From Planctomycetota bacterium (GTDB lineage: Bacteria > Planctomycetota > Planctomycetia > Pirellulales > Lacipirellulaceae): a stretch of 33,095 nucleotides of DNA. A program made the translations under genes and the position numbers. Below, one piece after another: positions 22,862-31,519 of this stretch (position 1 is the stretch's first letter; each line of letters starts with the position of its first letter). Under the pieces are notes generated by a model, which ran no database searches, was not told the origin of the DNA, and saw only the letters and a list, made by a program, of their open reading frames with translations. Location: the NCBI GenBank assembly GCA_029781135.1, contig JAKOXH010000008.1, positions 1 to 33,095 on the forward strand, read 5' to 3'.

Positions 22862-23065
22862 TCGCCCGCGCTGGGGGCTCGGCAAGCCTCGACCCCAGCT
22901 ACCCACAACCGTGTCATTACCCAAAGCGGCGAAGTTATTCTATCATAATTGGTGGCGCGAAGCTGGTACGTCCCTTCTGCCGGAAGACCTGGCCAAACGA
23001 TCCGCTCGCAAGAACGACACAGGTTCCGCTCGGCAAGCGGAGCCTACTGATGGGAGCATTCAACG

Positions 23066-24391
23066 ATGATACAAACTCAAATGTTACAGAGAATTATGCT
23101 TCTGCTTGTTGTGTTGGCAACGCTCGTGGTTACGCGGGGCGTGGCGGCGGCGGAGTTAACGGCCGGGGTGGCTCGGATCGATCTTACGCCGCCGCTCAAG
23201 CTGAAGGCGCCGCTCGGCGGCTATGGGGCTCGCATGAGCCGGCCGGCCGAGGGCGTCCATGACCGCATCTTTGCCAAGGCGCTCGTCGTGAGCGACGGCC
23301 AACGCAAGTTCGCGCTGGTGACGGCCGATTTGCTCGGCTTCGCTCCGGCGTTCAAGGTCGATCTGCTCGCCCGCTTGAAGGACAAAGGTTGGACGGAGCA
23401 GCAAGTGATGCTGCTGCCGAGCCATTCGCACACGTCGATCGATATGAACGCGCTCAATCCGGCGAACGTGCTCAACATCCCGCAGATCGGCATTCACAAC
23501 CCGGCCGTGTATGAGCTGACGCTCAAGAACTTCGTGGAACTCATTGGCAAGGCGGGCGAGAACTTGCAGCCGGTGACGATTGGTACAATGAGTAAGCGGA
23601 TCACGGGCTGGAATCGCAATCGCCGCGAGAAGGGCGGAATCACGGATGACGAGCTGACGATCACGCGCATCGATACCACGGCGGGCAAGCCGCTCGCAGT
23701 ATTGGTGAACTTCACAGCCCATCCCACGTTCATGAGTGAGCGCGAGATGCTCTTCTCGGGCGATTGGCCGGGCGCGTTGCAGCGGGCGCTGGAAGCGGCA
23801 ATCGGCGAAGGCGTTACGGCGATGTACTACAACGGTGCGCAGGGCGATCAATCGCCCGTAGCGCGGCCCGATAGCGGCGACAGCCCCTGGGAAAAGGTCG
23901 AACGCTATGGTTTCGAGCTGGGCCTCGTGGCGGCCGACTTGTGGCGGAATACGAAGACCAGCCGCGATGTGAAGTTCGGCTATCACTTACAGCCGGTCAA
24001 TTTGCCACCGCGAGCGTGGCATCCCGATTTCATGCAGACCGGTGGCAAGGAATATGGCCTCAACGAAACATTCATGGCCGAACTGCTCAAAAAGGTGACG
24101 CCCGACTCGGCCGTGAGCGCCTCGGTGCGCTTGGGCGATCTGGTGATTATTGGTATTCCAGGTGAGGCGGCGGCCGGCCTGGGGCTACGGATCAAATCGG
24201 AAGTACGCGCGGCCACGGGGGCCGAGCATGCCGTCATCGGCGGCCTGTGCAACGAGTGGATCAGCTACATCCTCACGGCCGATTCGTACCTCAAAGGCAG
24301 TGGTTACGAAGCGAGCATGAGCTTCTACGGCCCGGAACTCGGCGACCGCGTGATGAAAGCCGCCATCACCGGGGCGAGTACGTTGAAGTAG
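23066..24391 (+). CDS. Exported neutral ceramidase-like hydrolase (Ceramidase_alk N-terminal domain)
   Basis: 441 residues; GGGAG lies about 10 nt before the ATG. The signal peptide is MLQRIMLLLVVLATLVVTRGVAAA. The mature part opens with LTAGVARIDLTPP, the family start. Zinc-site candidates are in LLPSHSHTSID and LVNFTAHPTFM, and YYNGAQGDQSPVA is the block corresponding to the nucleophile loop (NGxxGDxSP). Near the C-terminus are VIIGIPGEAAAGLGLRIK and GLCNEWISYILT, both typical. The protein lacks the C-terminal domain of true neutral ceramidases, as do most planctomycete homologues, so its substrate may be another amide or lipid rather than ceramide. Transcribed alone. Confidence 0.88.
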   Translation: MIQTQMLQRIMLLLVVLATLVVTRGVAAAELTAGVARIDLTPPLKLKAPLGGYGARMSRPAEGVHDRIFAKALVVSDGQRKFALVTADLLGFAPAFKVDLLARLKDKGWTEQQVMLLPSHSHTSIDMNALNPANVLNIPQIGIHNPAVYELTLKNFVELIGKAGENLQPVTIGTMSKRITGWNRNRREKGGITDDELTITRIDTTAGKPLAVLVNFTAHPTFMSEREMLFSGDWPGALQRALEAAIGEGVTAMYYNGAQGDQSPVARPDSGDSPWEKVERYGFELGLVAADLWRNTKTSRDVKFGYHLQPVNLPPRAWHPDFMQTGGKEYGLNETFMAELLKKVTPDSAVSASVRLGDLVIIGIPGEAAAGLGLRIKSEVRAATGAEHAVIGGLCNEWISYILTADSYLKGSGYEASMSFYGPELGDRVMKAAITGASTLK

Positions 24392-24565
24392 GCGCGAGTT
24401 GCGAGCGGCGAGGAACGAGTGTTTAGCGGCGGCGGCTACGCCGTCCACCCGCGCAAAAGCGAGAAACGAGGACTGTAGCCACCGTCGCCAGACGGTGGAC
24501 ACGCCCAATGCGTCGTTCCACGCTTTGGCGAGCATGGCTACTTCGGCCCACCGGAACAAGCGGTC
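24392..24565. repeat. Spacer with GGCGGCGG-core repeat, copy 3
   Basis: Positions 24422-24452 read GTTTAGCGGCGGCGGCTACG then CCGTCCACCCG, one change from copies 1 and 2. On its left is the GCGAGTTGCGAGCGGCGAGG phrase also found, inverted, near 28000. Confidence 0.8.
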
Positions 24566-26665
24566 TCACTCTGCCACGGCTTCGAGTTTCAGGTAGTCGA
24601 GGCCGAACATGTAGCGTTTGATGGCCTTTTCGTTGCAGCCGACGATTTCGACTTCGAGCTGGTTTGCGCCTTTCTTGAGTTCGAACGTACCGAGGTCGAT
24701 CGAATCGTTCGCCACCGACGTGTGGTAGCGATCGAGCTTCTTGGCCGCTTTCTGGCCATTCACGCTGATTTGCACGATCCCATAGTCGGCGGCCTTGGTG
24801 AGGTTGGCCGTGACCTTGTAGCGTCCGGCCTTCTTCACTTTGAATTCGATGGCGAGCTTGTCGCCCACTTTGCCATCGAGCCACCAGAGTTGGCCGTCGC
24901 CGCTCCAGTGAAAATCGGCCCCGCTTTGCGTCTCGGTTTGACCGCCGGTTGTGGAAACAATTTTCAGATCCTCACCTTCCAGGACGCCAGGAATACGAAA
25001 TGCCGACGTTGCTACCGCGTGTTTGACGGGCAACTTGGCGGCCTCTGGGTCCGGCTTCACACTTACAGTTGCCCCAGGAACCGCGTAGAAGAACGTGGCC
25101 GGTGCGTAGTCGACAGTCGTTGCTTGCGAATGCCAAAGTTCCATGTCGAACTTGATTGACTTGGTAAACGGAATGGCATCGAGCTCACGGTAGCGCGAGT
25201 TCGTGGCCATATCGACGTGATTGGCGCCTTGGCCGTAGGGCTGCGCATGGAACGGGGAAGCAAACATATTGGGATTGCTCCACGCGTAGCCGTAATAATC
25301 TTCGCTGCCGGTGCCGAAATGCGAGGGGAACGACTCGCCATCGACGAAGATCTTCTCATCGCCTTCGCCCCACCAGCCCGTTTTGCCGTTGAACACGGTC
25401 AGCGTATCGCCCACGTACACGCCAGGGCCTTTCACCGTGACGTAATTCACATCGAAAGCACCGCCATCGGCGCCTTTATTGGTTTGTGTCTTCACATCGC
25501 TTAGTTGGTGCCAAGTGGAGTGGAAGTGCATCGAGCGATCATCCCACTTCCAAGGAATCGTTTTCACTTCGCCCGCGATGTCGATCGACTTGCTGCCCAG
25601 GTTGTGTACGGTGAGGCGGCATTCCTTTTCGTAGGGCATGATCCAGAAGCAGGTCATTTTGCCGTCTTCCGCAACCTCGGTGTACCAGGTTTTGTAGGGC
25701 ACGAACTTGTGGCCCAGGCCGAAGAAGTCGCCGATCGGGCACCACACGGTGCGTTCGCCATCGAAGGTCGCTTCGAAGACGGTGGAACGCAGCGCCTGCT
25801 CGCGATCTTCCTCGCCGAGATTAAGCCGGATGCTGAGTGCGGCAATCGCCCCCGGGCCATCCAGCGAGATATCTTCCGACTCGCCGGCGCCAAGTGTGCC
25901 CTCACGCTGTTGCGATTGTGCGTCGCTCGGCGCTTCCGGGTGCAAAAGCTGCTTCTGCACGCGATCGATGAGTGCCTTGTTGGTTTCGAGCTCGGCCATC
26001 GAGAACGGTTTCACTTTGATCGCCTTGTCGTAGGTGCGATAAACGATCTGATAGTAAAGCGCTTCGTTGAGCCCGGTGCCTTGATCGTTGAGCGCCTTCG
26101 TCGAGTACGTGATTTTGCAGTGCTTGGCATACGGCAGCGGCAAGTACAAATTATGTCCGCGGTAGCGGTAGGGAGTGAGCGGCGAGACGCTCTCCGAAAG
26201 CGGCGGCCCGGTGAGCGCGCCGCCATCGAGAATATCGGCGATGTGGCCTTCGACGGTCGGCTTCGTATTGCCGTCGAGATAGATGCGTAGCGTGCCGTTG
26301 GAGAACTCGCCGCCGCGTGCGCCGTTCCAGGTCGACCAGAAGCGAACCACCGCGCCGGGGCCCTCGGCATCCATCATCACGAATTCCTTGTGTCCGTCGC
26401 GATCCTCGGTGCGAATGAATTGGCTGGCGTCGCCATTCGCAAACCAGGATTCCTTCTTATCGGGCGAGGTCGCACGGCGGTCGTAGCTGCTCGCCTGCCG
26501 ACACGTATACGCCGGTTGCGGCAGGCGCGCCAAATGACCGCGGTTGATCATTTCATTCAGCAACGTGCTAAGTGAGATGGCATCGTCGCCCCGGGCAGGC
26601 AGGGCCCCCATCACCAAGGCCAAGGAAAGAACTTGCAGACCCACAATCGCCGATGGTCGTTTCAT
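24566..26665 (-). CDS. GH172 family (DUF2961) glycoside hydrolase-like exported protein with C-terminal carbohydrate-binding-like domain
   Basis: 699 residues from the ATG at 26663-26665; AGGAAAGG lies upstream. A signal peptide (AIVGLQVLSLALVMGALPARG) is followed by the DUF2961 core: YTCRQASSYDRR, EGPGAVVRFWSTWN, the conserved WWGEGDEKIFVDGESFPSHF and GTGSEDYYGYAW, which carries acidic residues conserved in GH172. GH172 enzymes characterised so far act on fructofuranosides or D-arabinofuranosides as multimers. Residues about 560-699 form a beta-rich module (WLDGKVGDKLAIEFKVKKAG, RYKVTANLTKAADYGIVQIS, ELKKGANQLEVEIVG) like CBM35/CBM6-type sugar-binding domains. It probably acts on an extracellular glycan. 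Substrate unknown. Confidence 0.92.
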   Translation of the reverse strand: MKRPSAIVGLQVLSLALVMGALPARGDDAISLSTLLNEMINRGHLARLPQPAYTCRQASSYDRRATSPDKKESWFANGDASQFIRTEDRDGHKEFVMMDAEGPGAVVRFWSTWNGARGGEFSNGTLRIYLDGNTKPTVEGHIADILDGGALTGPPLSESVSPLTPYRYRGHNLYLPLPYAKHCKITYSTKALNDQGTGLNEALYYQIVYRTYDKAIKVKPFSMAELETNKALIDRVQKQLLHPEAPSDAQSQQREGTLGAGESEDISLDGPGAIAALSIRLNLGEEDREQALRSTVFEATFDGERTVWCPIGDFFGLGHKFVPYKTWYTEVAEDGKMTCFWIMPYEKECRLTVHNLGSKSIDIAGEVKTIPWKWDDRSMHFHSTWHQLSDVKTQTNKGADGGAFDVNYVTVKGPGVYVGDTLTVFNGKTGWWGEGDEKIFVDGESFPSHFGTGSEDYYGYAWSNPNMFASPFHAQPYGQGANHVDMATNSRYRELDAIPFTKSIKFDMELWHSQATTVDYAPATFFYAVPGATVSVKPDPEAAKLPVKHAVATSAFRIPGVLEGEDLKIVSTTGGQTETQSGADFHWSGDGQLWWLDGKVGDKLAIEFKVKKAGRYKVTANLTKAADYGIVQISVNGQKAAKKLDRYHTSVANDSIDLGTFELKKGANQLEVEIVGCNEKAIKRYMFGLDYLKLEAVAE

Positions 26666-26804
26666 AATCCAACCTTTCCTAAACAGAGATTGCCGTGCGA
26701 CACAACCCATGGCCGCCCGTGAAATCAAGCCACCATCAAGATAACGAATTGCCGAGCCGCTGAGCAGGGTGAGCCGCGAGGAGCGAGGAGCGAGAAGGTG
26801 CCGC

Positions 26805-27743
26805 CTACCGTGACCACCTGCGGAATGCGATCGTTGAAACCGCTAGGGATAGCATCGCCAAGGTGGTTGGTTCTGGAACCAGACTGACAATGTCAATCGC
26901 GGCGACTGAACTGGGGATTTGCCAACTGCGTCGAATGATGCCGGTAGGAGAAAACGCGTAGGCCCGTGCAGGAGTGCCATATCTCCCGTCGGTTACGAGC
27001 AAGCTACCAGTTTCTGGAGCAAAGTGAATGCCTCCTGTGAGAAACCCAGACGGCATCGCGATGCTACGAAGATAGCTGGGGGCAGCGCCGGTTATATCGT
27101 AAACGAGAACGCCGTCTGGCCCGCCCAGGCCATTCGCAAGGTACAGTCGTCAGCCGGCCTCGTCGATTGAAATGTCGCCAGGTTCCACGTTAAGGTTAAT
27201 CGGCGTCGAACTCAATTGCGTGCCGTTCGATGAAAATTTGACGAGCGATAGGTTATCATAGTCAGCGACGAAAACATTGCCCGCTGCATCCGCATCGATC
27301 CCCGCAAGCGAAAACGTGTCCAAAACAAAGAATGTCTTTCTATGTTCTCCTAACGAATCGAGCCTATAGAATATCGGCCCACTTTTTAGGCCTCGGACAT
27401 ACACGAAGCCGTGACTATCGGATTCCACATTGGCCGGTGCGGGAGCGTAGACGAATTCTCCAAGAAACTCTCCGTCGAACGAGAAACGATGGACCGAATC
27501 GGTACGCAGGTCACCCACAAGCACTTCGTTATTCACTATGGTAACCCCAGTAAAGCCGTTGGATTGCCCGGTATCGACCGCGTACTGATCAGTGCCATTG
27601 TTGAAACGATGCAGCTTCGATTGAACGCCGTGGTAAGTAGTCATGAATACCACGTCGGATTGGCCGAAGGCCGCGCCAGCCCCCAAGAACTCAACAGCAG
27701 TGAATAGGAGGCATGTGATGGCGATTGATTGGATTTGGTTCAC
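26805..27743 (-). pseudogene. PEP-CTERM-sorted NHL-like beta-propeller gene interrupted by one in-frame TGA
   Basis: The reading frame starts at GTG 27741-27743 (GAGGA about 9 nt upstream) with the signal peptide IQSIAITCLLFTAVEFLGAGAAFGQ. It shows propeller-like repeats (GFTGVTIVNNEVLVGDLRTD, FSLAGIDADAAGNVFVADYD, EPGDISIDEAG) and meets TGA at 27150-27152. The same frame then continues for 114 codons with clear homologous character (RLYLANGLGGPDGVLVYDI, GGIHFAPETGSLLVTDGR). It ends in a PEP-CTERM anchor: VPEPTTLAMLSLAVSTIAF then the basic end RRWSR. Only one codon separates the halves, with no frameshift. It is either a recent nonsense mutation, a base error, or read-through. The truncated product would lose its sorting signal. 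Confidence 0.82.
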
Positions 27744-28057
27744 AAGCGTTTCCTCACAAGAACGATTTTTTGGACTGGGACACCGCCAATATAACTTCAC
27801 TTTAGTCAGTTGCAATAATCGCGCCGAAGGAGGCACGGCGGCAATGATTCGAGAAACTTCAAGTCGGCACGATCCGCTAGGTTCGACCACAGCCGTTTCT
27901 TATCCGCACATGGGGGGCTTGCCGCGGCTTGACCATAGCCACCCGCTCGCGTTCTGCCGAACGCGGCTACATTCTCGCGCCTCGCTGCTCGCCGCTCGCA
28001 ACTCGCGCCTCCTCCAAGTACAATCGAACCCGTTCGGTCATCGACTCAGGAGTAACC
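27744..28057. other. 314-bp divergent spacer
   Basis: Promoters for the PEP-CTERM gene (minus) and the Gfo/Idh gene (plus) must lie here but none is convincing by eye. Near 27945-28015 is a CTCGC-rich stretch (TCGCCGCTCGCAACTCGCGC) that is the inverted relative of the text at 24392-24415. No gene is seen. Confidence 0.55.
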
Positions 28058-29383
28058 ATGAATACCAATCGTCGTCAGTTCATCAAGGCGGGAGCCGCGG
28101 CGGCGGCCGCTCCATTTATTCCGTGGACTAGCAAGGCGTTTGCCAATGTAGCGAAGAACGACCGGCCGCGCATCGGCTGCATCGGCGTCGGCAGCATGGG
28201 CTCGGGCGATGCCCGGCATCACGCCGAGTTTGGCGATATTGTGGCGGTGTGCGATGTCGATAGCCGTCGGGCGGCCGAAGCCAAAAACAGTGACAAGATC
28301 GGCAAGGGCAAGGCCGAAGCCTACGGCGACTACCGCAAGGTGCTCGACCGCAACGATATCGATGTGGTGAGCGTCGTGACGCCCGACCATTGGCACGTGA
28401 AGATCGCGATCGAAGCGCTGCTGGCCGGCAAGCATGTGTTCTGCCAGAAGCCGCTCACGCTCACGCTCGAAGAGAACCAGCTTATCCGCAACGCGTGCAA
28501 AGCCAATCCGAAGCTGGTGTTCCTCGTCGGCACGCAGCAGCGGAGCGACGACGAGCGCTTCTTGCGGGCCGTCAACATGGTCCAGAAGGGCTTGTTAGGC
28601 AAAATCAAAAAGATCACGGTGGGCATCAACGGGGCGCCCACCGGCGGGCCGTTCCCAATCGTCGAGCCGCCCAAGGAACTCGATTGGATCATGTGGCTCG
28701 GCCAGGCGGCGAAGGTGCCGTATCGCGAAAAGCGCTGCCACTATGAATTCCGCTGGTGGTACGAGTACTCGGGCGGCAAGTTCACCGATTGGGGCGCCCA
28801 CCACGTCGATATCGCCACTTGGGCGATGAACGAAGACAAACAGGGACATGGCCCCGTGGAAATCGACGGCCAGAACTGCAAGCACCCCGTGCCGTTCAAG
28901 GAAGGCTATCCGACGGTCGATGACTCGTACAACACGTCGCACGAGTTCGATGTAAAGTGCCTGTATTCGAATGGCGTCGAAATGCACATCACCAGTGCCG
29001 GCGACAACGGCGTACTGTTCGAAGGCGAAAAGGGCCGCATCTTCGTCAACCGCGAGAAGATCACCGGCAAGCCGATCGAAGAGAAATGGGACAAGGACCA
29101 GTTCGGTCCCGACGACTTGGTACGGCTCTACAAAGGCAAGCCGTTCGAAGGCCACAAGGAGAACTTCTACCGTTGCATCCGCGAGGGCGGATTGCCGGTC
29201 TCCGATGTTTTCAGCCATGTGCAAACGATGGCCACGTGCCACTTGGCGGCCATTTCGGCCCGCCTCGGCCGCACGATCCATTGGGACCCGAAGGCCGAGA
29301 AGATCATCGGCGACGACCAGGCCGCCGCGTTCTTCGCCCGCGTGCCCCGCAAAGGCTACGAAATTCCGCACGTGAAGGTGTGA
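28058..29383 (+). CDS. Tat-exported Gfo/Idh/MocA family oxidoreductase
   Basis: 441 residues from the ATG at 28058, preceded at 7 nt by AGGAG; a 43-codon upstream extension is rejected. The twin-arginine signal is NRRQFIKAGAAAAAAPF. The Rossmann motif IGCIGVGSMGSGDARHH is followed by VAVCDVDSRRAAE and VSVVTPDHWHVKIA. The family EKP is QKP here (VFCQKPLTLTLEEN), a substitution common in planctomycete members, with Lys kept. The C-terminal domain has KFTDWGAHHVDIATWAMNED, with the catalytic-type His. It is clearly related to the 19662 protein but only distantly, so not a recent duplication. It probably acts on a sugar or sugar acid in the periplasm; substrate unknown. Confidence 0.93.
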   Translation: MNTNRRQFIKAGAAAAAAPFIPWTSKAFANVAKNDRPRIGCIGVGSMGSGDARHHAEFGDIVAVCDVDSRRAAEAKNSDKIGKGKAEAYGDYRKVLDRNDIDVVSVVTPDHWHVKIAIEALLAGKHVFCQKPLTLTLEENQLIRNACKANPKLVFLVGTQQRSDDERFLRAVNMVQKGLLGKIKKITVGINGAPTGGPFPIVEPPKELDWIMWLGQAAKVPYREKRCHYEFRWWYEYSGGKFTDWGAHHVDIATWAMNEDKQGHGPVEIDGQNCKHPVPFKEGYPTVDDSYNTSHEFDVKCLYSNGVEMHITSAGDNGVLFEGEKGRIFVNREKITGKPIEEKWDKDQFGPDDLVRLYKGKPFEGHKENFYRCIREGGLPVSDVFSHVQTMATCHLAAISARLGRTIHWDPKAEKIIGDDQAAAFFARVPRKGYEIPHVKV

Positions 29384-29593
29384 GGAAGGGGGCGGGGGAC
29401 AGGGGTCGGAGGTCAGGGATTAGCGGCGGCGGCCACGCCGTCCACCCGCCGGGGACGCTTCCACCACTTCCTCCGCGCGCCTGCACACCTTTCGACGCCA
29501 CCAATCCCGCGGCGGCCGTTAAGACGCACACGATTGAACCACCTCTCTGCACCGATGCCGAGTTTCGCCAAACGCGTTACAGGTCGGCGATCG
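29384..29593. repeat. Spacer with GGCGGCGG-core repeat, copy 4
   Basis: Positions 29420-29450 repeat TTAGCGGCGGCGGCCACGCC then GTCCACCCGCC exactly. They are preceded by a G-rich GGGGACAGGGGTCGGAGG tract as at copy 2. The spacer lies between convergent genes. Confidence 0.82.
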
Positions 29594-31387
29594 TCATTTC
29601 CTCGGTTCGTCCGGCAACTGCACCCGAATTTGCACGTGACCGTTTTCTGGCTCGACCTTGATGGTGGCATAGGTTCGTGGGCAGGGGTCAGCGAATTTCA
29701 TGCCGCCAAAATGGACGGGAGTTTCCGTGTAACCATCCAACTTATGCTCGGTAATTTTACCGGATTCAATCGTCAATTCCGTGCGATCCGACCAGCGGAG
29801 TCTGTTCCCTTCAAGTTGCGGCTTGTCCATATACCACCAGTTCATCGGTTGCTTCGTTGTACGGTCGACCGTGACGGTTCCCGGGCGACTGAGTCGCACC
29901 ACTTGTTCGGCGATGTCGGCCGATTTTGGCCCCACGCAGCGCATGAGTGCAGTCTTTCCGTCGTCGGCAACCAGCATTTCCTCGACCGGGGCAGCGGGCT
30001 TGTTGGCGTCGTTGGTCGGTAATTGATCGACCAGAACCGCGCGGCCGCCGGCATGGATGATGATGCCACCTTTCTTCATGCCAACAACCAGCCCATGTTC
30101 GTCATATGACGAGCGTAAATACGCTTCATTGACCTCAGGCTCAGGGAACCCAAACGCCAACGGCAGGTTCGGCTCAATCGTTGCTGCCACACCTTCGTCG
30201 TACCACAACAGCGCATAGGGGCCCGTGCCAAACAGCAGTTCTTCATGGTGGGTGGGCGTTATGAACCGAGTATGCTGTAAACTGCCGAGTGACTTATCCC
30301 AAAGTGCCAAGTACTGGTAGATCGGCCGCTGTTGCGAGTGCGCCAAGTACACCAGCACGGGCGACCAGTAATTCAACTGGCCATAATTGGGGCCGAAGAG
30401 GACGCTGCGATTGCATTCATTGGCCGTCAATTCGTTCGGTTGTGAGGTCGCGACAGCCGCCAGGGCGATGCGGCCGGGCAACGCATCCGGAAATTCTCTT
30501 AACAGGTCGCGGCCCGTGATCCGCCGCAACGGCTCGATGAATTGAATCCGATACAAAAGGGTCGACGCCCAAAAATTCGATGACTGGTCATTGGTCCCGC
30601 TGGGTGTGAGCGCCTGCGGCAATAAATATTTAACGTGCTTTTCGACCGCCAGCTTTAGCCAGGCATCGGCCTGCGGCACTTCGCCCAAGAGCGCCAGGGC
30701 CACCACGCCGAACGGGCTGGCATCGACGCTGCCGTGGTGTTTGTTGTAGCCCGCGCCGGCCGTGCTCGGGAGTTGAAAGAAAGTGTAGTAAGCCTCCATG
30801 ATGCCTACGATCGCCTTGCGCACTTCCTCGCGCTCGGGCGGGGAGAGCCGGTCGAACAACAGATCGTAGGCAACCGCCATTCCCTTGGTGATTCGGAGCA
30901 CCGCGTACGCCTTGCTGGCATCGGGCGCGTTCTTCGCCTCGTTCCCCCACACCCGCGCCGCCGACAACAACCAATTCCGGGCAGGCTCAAAATATGGGTC
31001 GGCCGTCGTGTCGCTGAAAGCCGAGGCAAAGGCGAGCGTCTCGACGATGGCCATATCGTGCATCGCGGCGTAAAAGCGATCGTAGAGATTCTCGTACCGT
31101 GGGTCGTCGGCGATGGTCGGAATCCACTCCGTGCGCGGCGGTTGCTTGCGGCACCAATCCGCCGACGCGACCATATTCTGCCAAATCAACGCGCGGTGCC
31201 CGGCGGTGCGCGTCGCGCGTATTTTCGGCAACTCTTCCGCCGTAAAGTACAGCCGTGGATGGCTCGCCGCAACGTTCGGTCTACCCTGGGGCACGTCGCC
31301 TTCCGCCGCCGACAACGCCGCGACGAACAAAACACCGAGCGCGGCAAGGCATCGTACGGCAAGGGAAATCCACGGGCGAAATGTCAT
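29594..31387 (-). CDS. Exported DUF4962 / heparinase II-III-like protein (putative polysaccharide lyase)
   Basis: 597 residues; GAGG lies 7 nt before the ATG. The signal peptide is ISLAVRCLAALGVLFVAALSAAEG. HPRLYFTAEELPKIRATRTA is the hallmark start of DUF4962-type lyases. An alpha/alpha toroid follows (about 60-330) with RITKGMAVAYDLLFDRLSPP and GYNKHHGSVDASPFGVVALA, where Tyr, His and Asn could serve catalysis as in heparinase II/III lyases. The C-terminal part (about 380-597) is beta-rich (GGRAVLVDQLPTNDANKP, LRWSDRTELTIESGKITEHK). It would cleave uronic-acid polysaccharides by beta-elimination; the substrate is not predictable. It lies downstream of the aminotransferase gene on the same strand, 132 bp apart. 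Confidence 0.82.
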   Translation of the reverse strand: MTFRPWISLAVRCLAALGVLFVAALSAAEGDVPQGRPNVAASHPRLYFTAEELPKIRATRTAGHRALIWQNMVASADWCRKQPPRTEWIPTIADDPRYENLYDRFYAAMHDMAIVETLAFASAFSDTTADPYFEPARNWLLSAARVWGNEAKNAPDASKAYAVLRITKGMAVAYDLLFDRLSPPEREEVRKAIVGIMEAYYTFFQLPSTAGAGYNKHHGSVDASPFGVVALALLGEVPQADAWLKLAVEKHVKYLLPQALTPSGTNDQSSNFWASTLLYRIQFIEPLRRITGRDLLREFPDALPGRIALAAVATSQPNELTANECNRSVLFGPNYGQLNYWSPVLVYLAHSQQRPIYQYLALWDKSLGSLQHTRFITPTHHEELLFGTGPYALLWYDEGVAATIEPNLPLAFGFPEPEVNEAYLRSSYDEHGLVVGMKKGGIIIHAGGRAVLVDQLPTNDANKPAAPVEEMLVADDGKTALMRCVGPKSADIAEQVVRLSRPGTVTVDRTTKQPMNWWYMDKPQLEGNRLRWSDRTELTIESGKITEHKLDGYTETPVHFGGMKFADPCPRTYATIKVEPENGHVQIRVQLPDEPRK

Positions 31388-31519
31388 ATCGGCGCCTCTG
31401 TTCGCGGGCTAAGAACTTTAACTCGGCCATGCACCTCGCACTCCTATCGAAGTGCGATGACATTTTACCACAACCAGCACCGCCGACATTTCCCGGTAGT
31501 CGGAGCCAAAAAAACGAAA

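Larger units (their letters stand above)
22631..23065. other. 435-bp divergent spacer with two repeat elements
   Basis: It holds GGCGGCGG-core repeat copy 2 (22660-22691) and the second MITE-like element (22741-22861), then about 200 bp of plain sequence that should contain the promoter of the ceramidase-like gene. No gene is seen. Confidence 0.7.

Noticed and set aside
27150..27152. Selenocysteine at the in-frame TGA
   Set aside because: No obvious SECIS-like hairpin directly downstream by eye, and a propeller loop is not a selenoprotein site.
15733..29450. CRISPR array from the four 31-bp repeats
   Set aside because: Copies are 1.8 to 7 kb apart with genes between; no spacer pattern.
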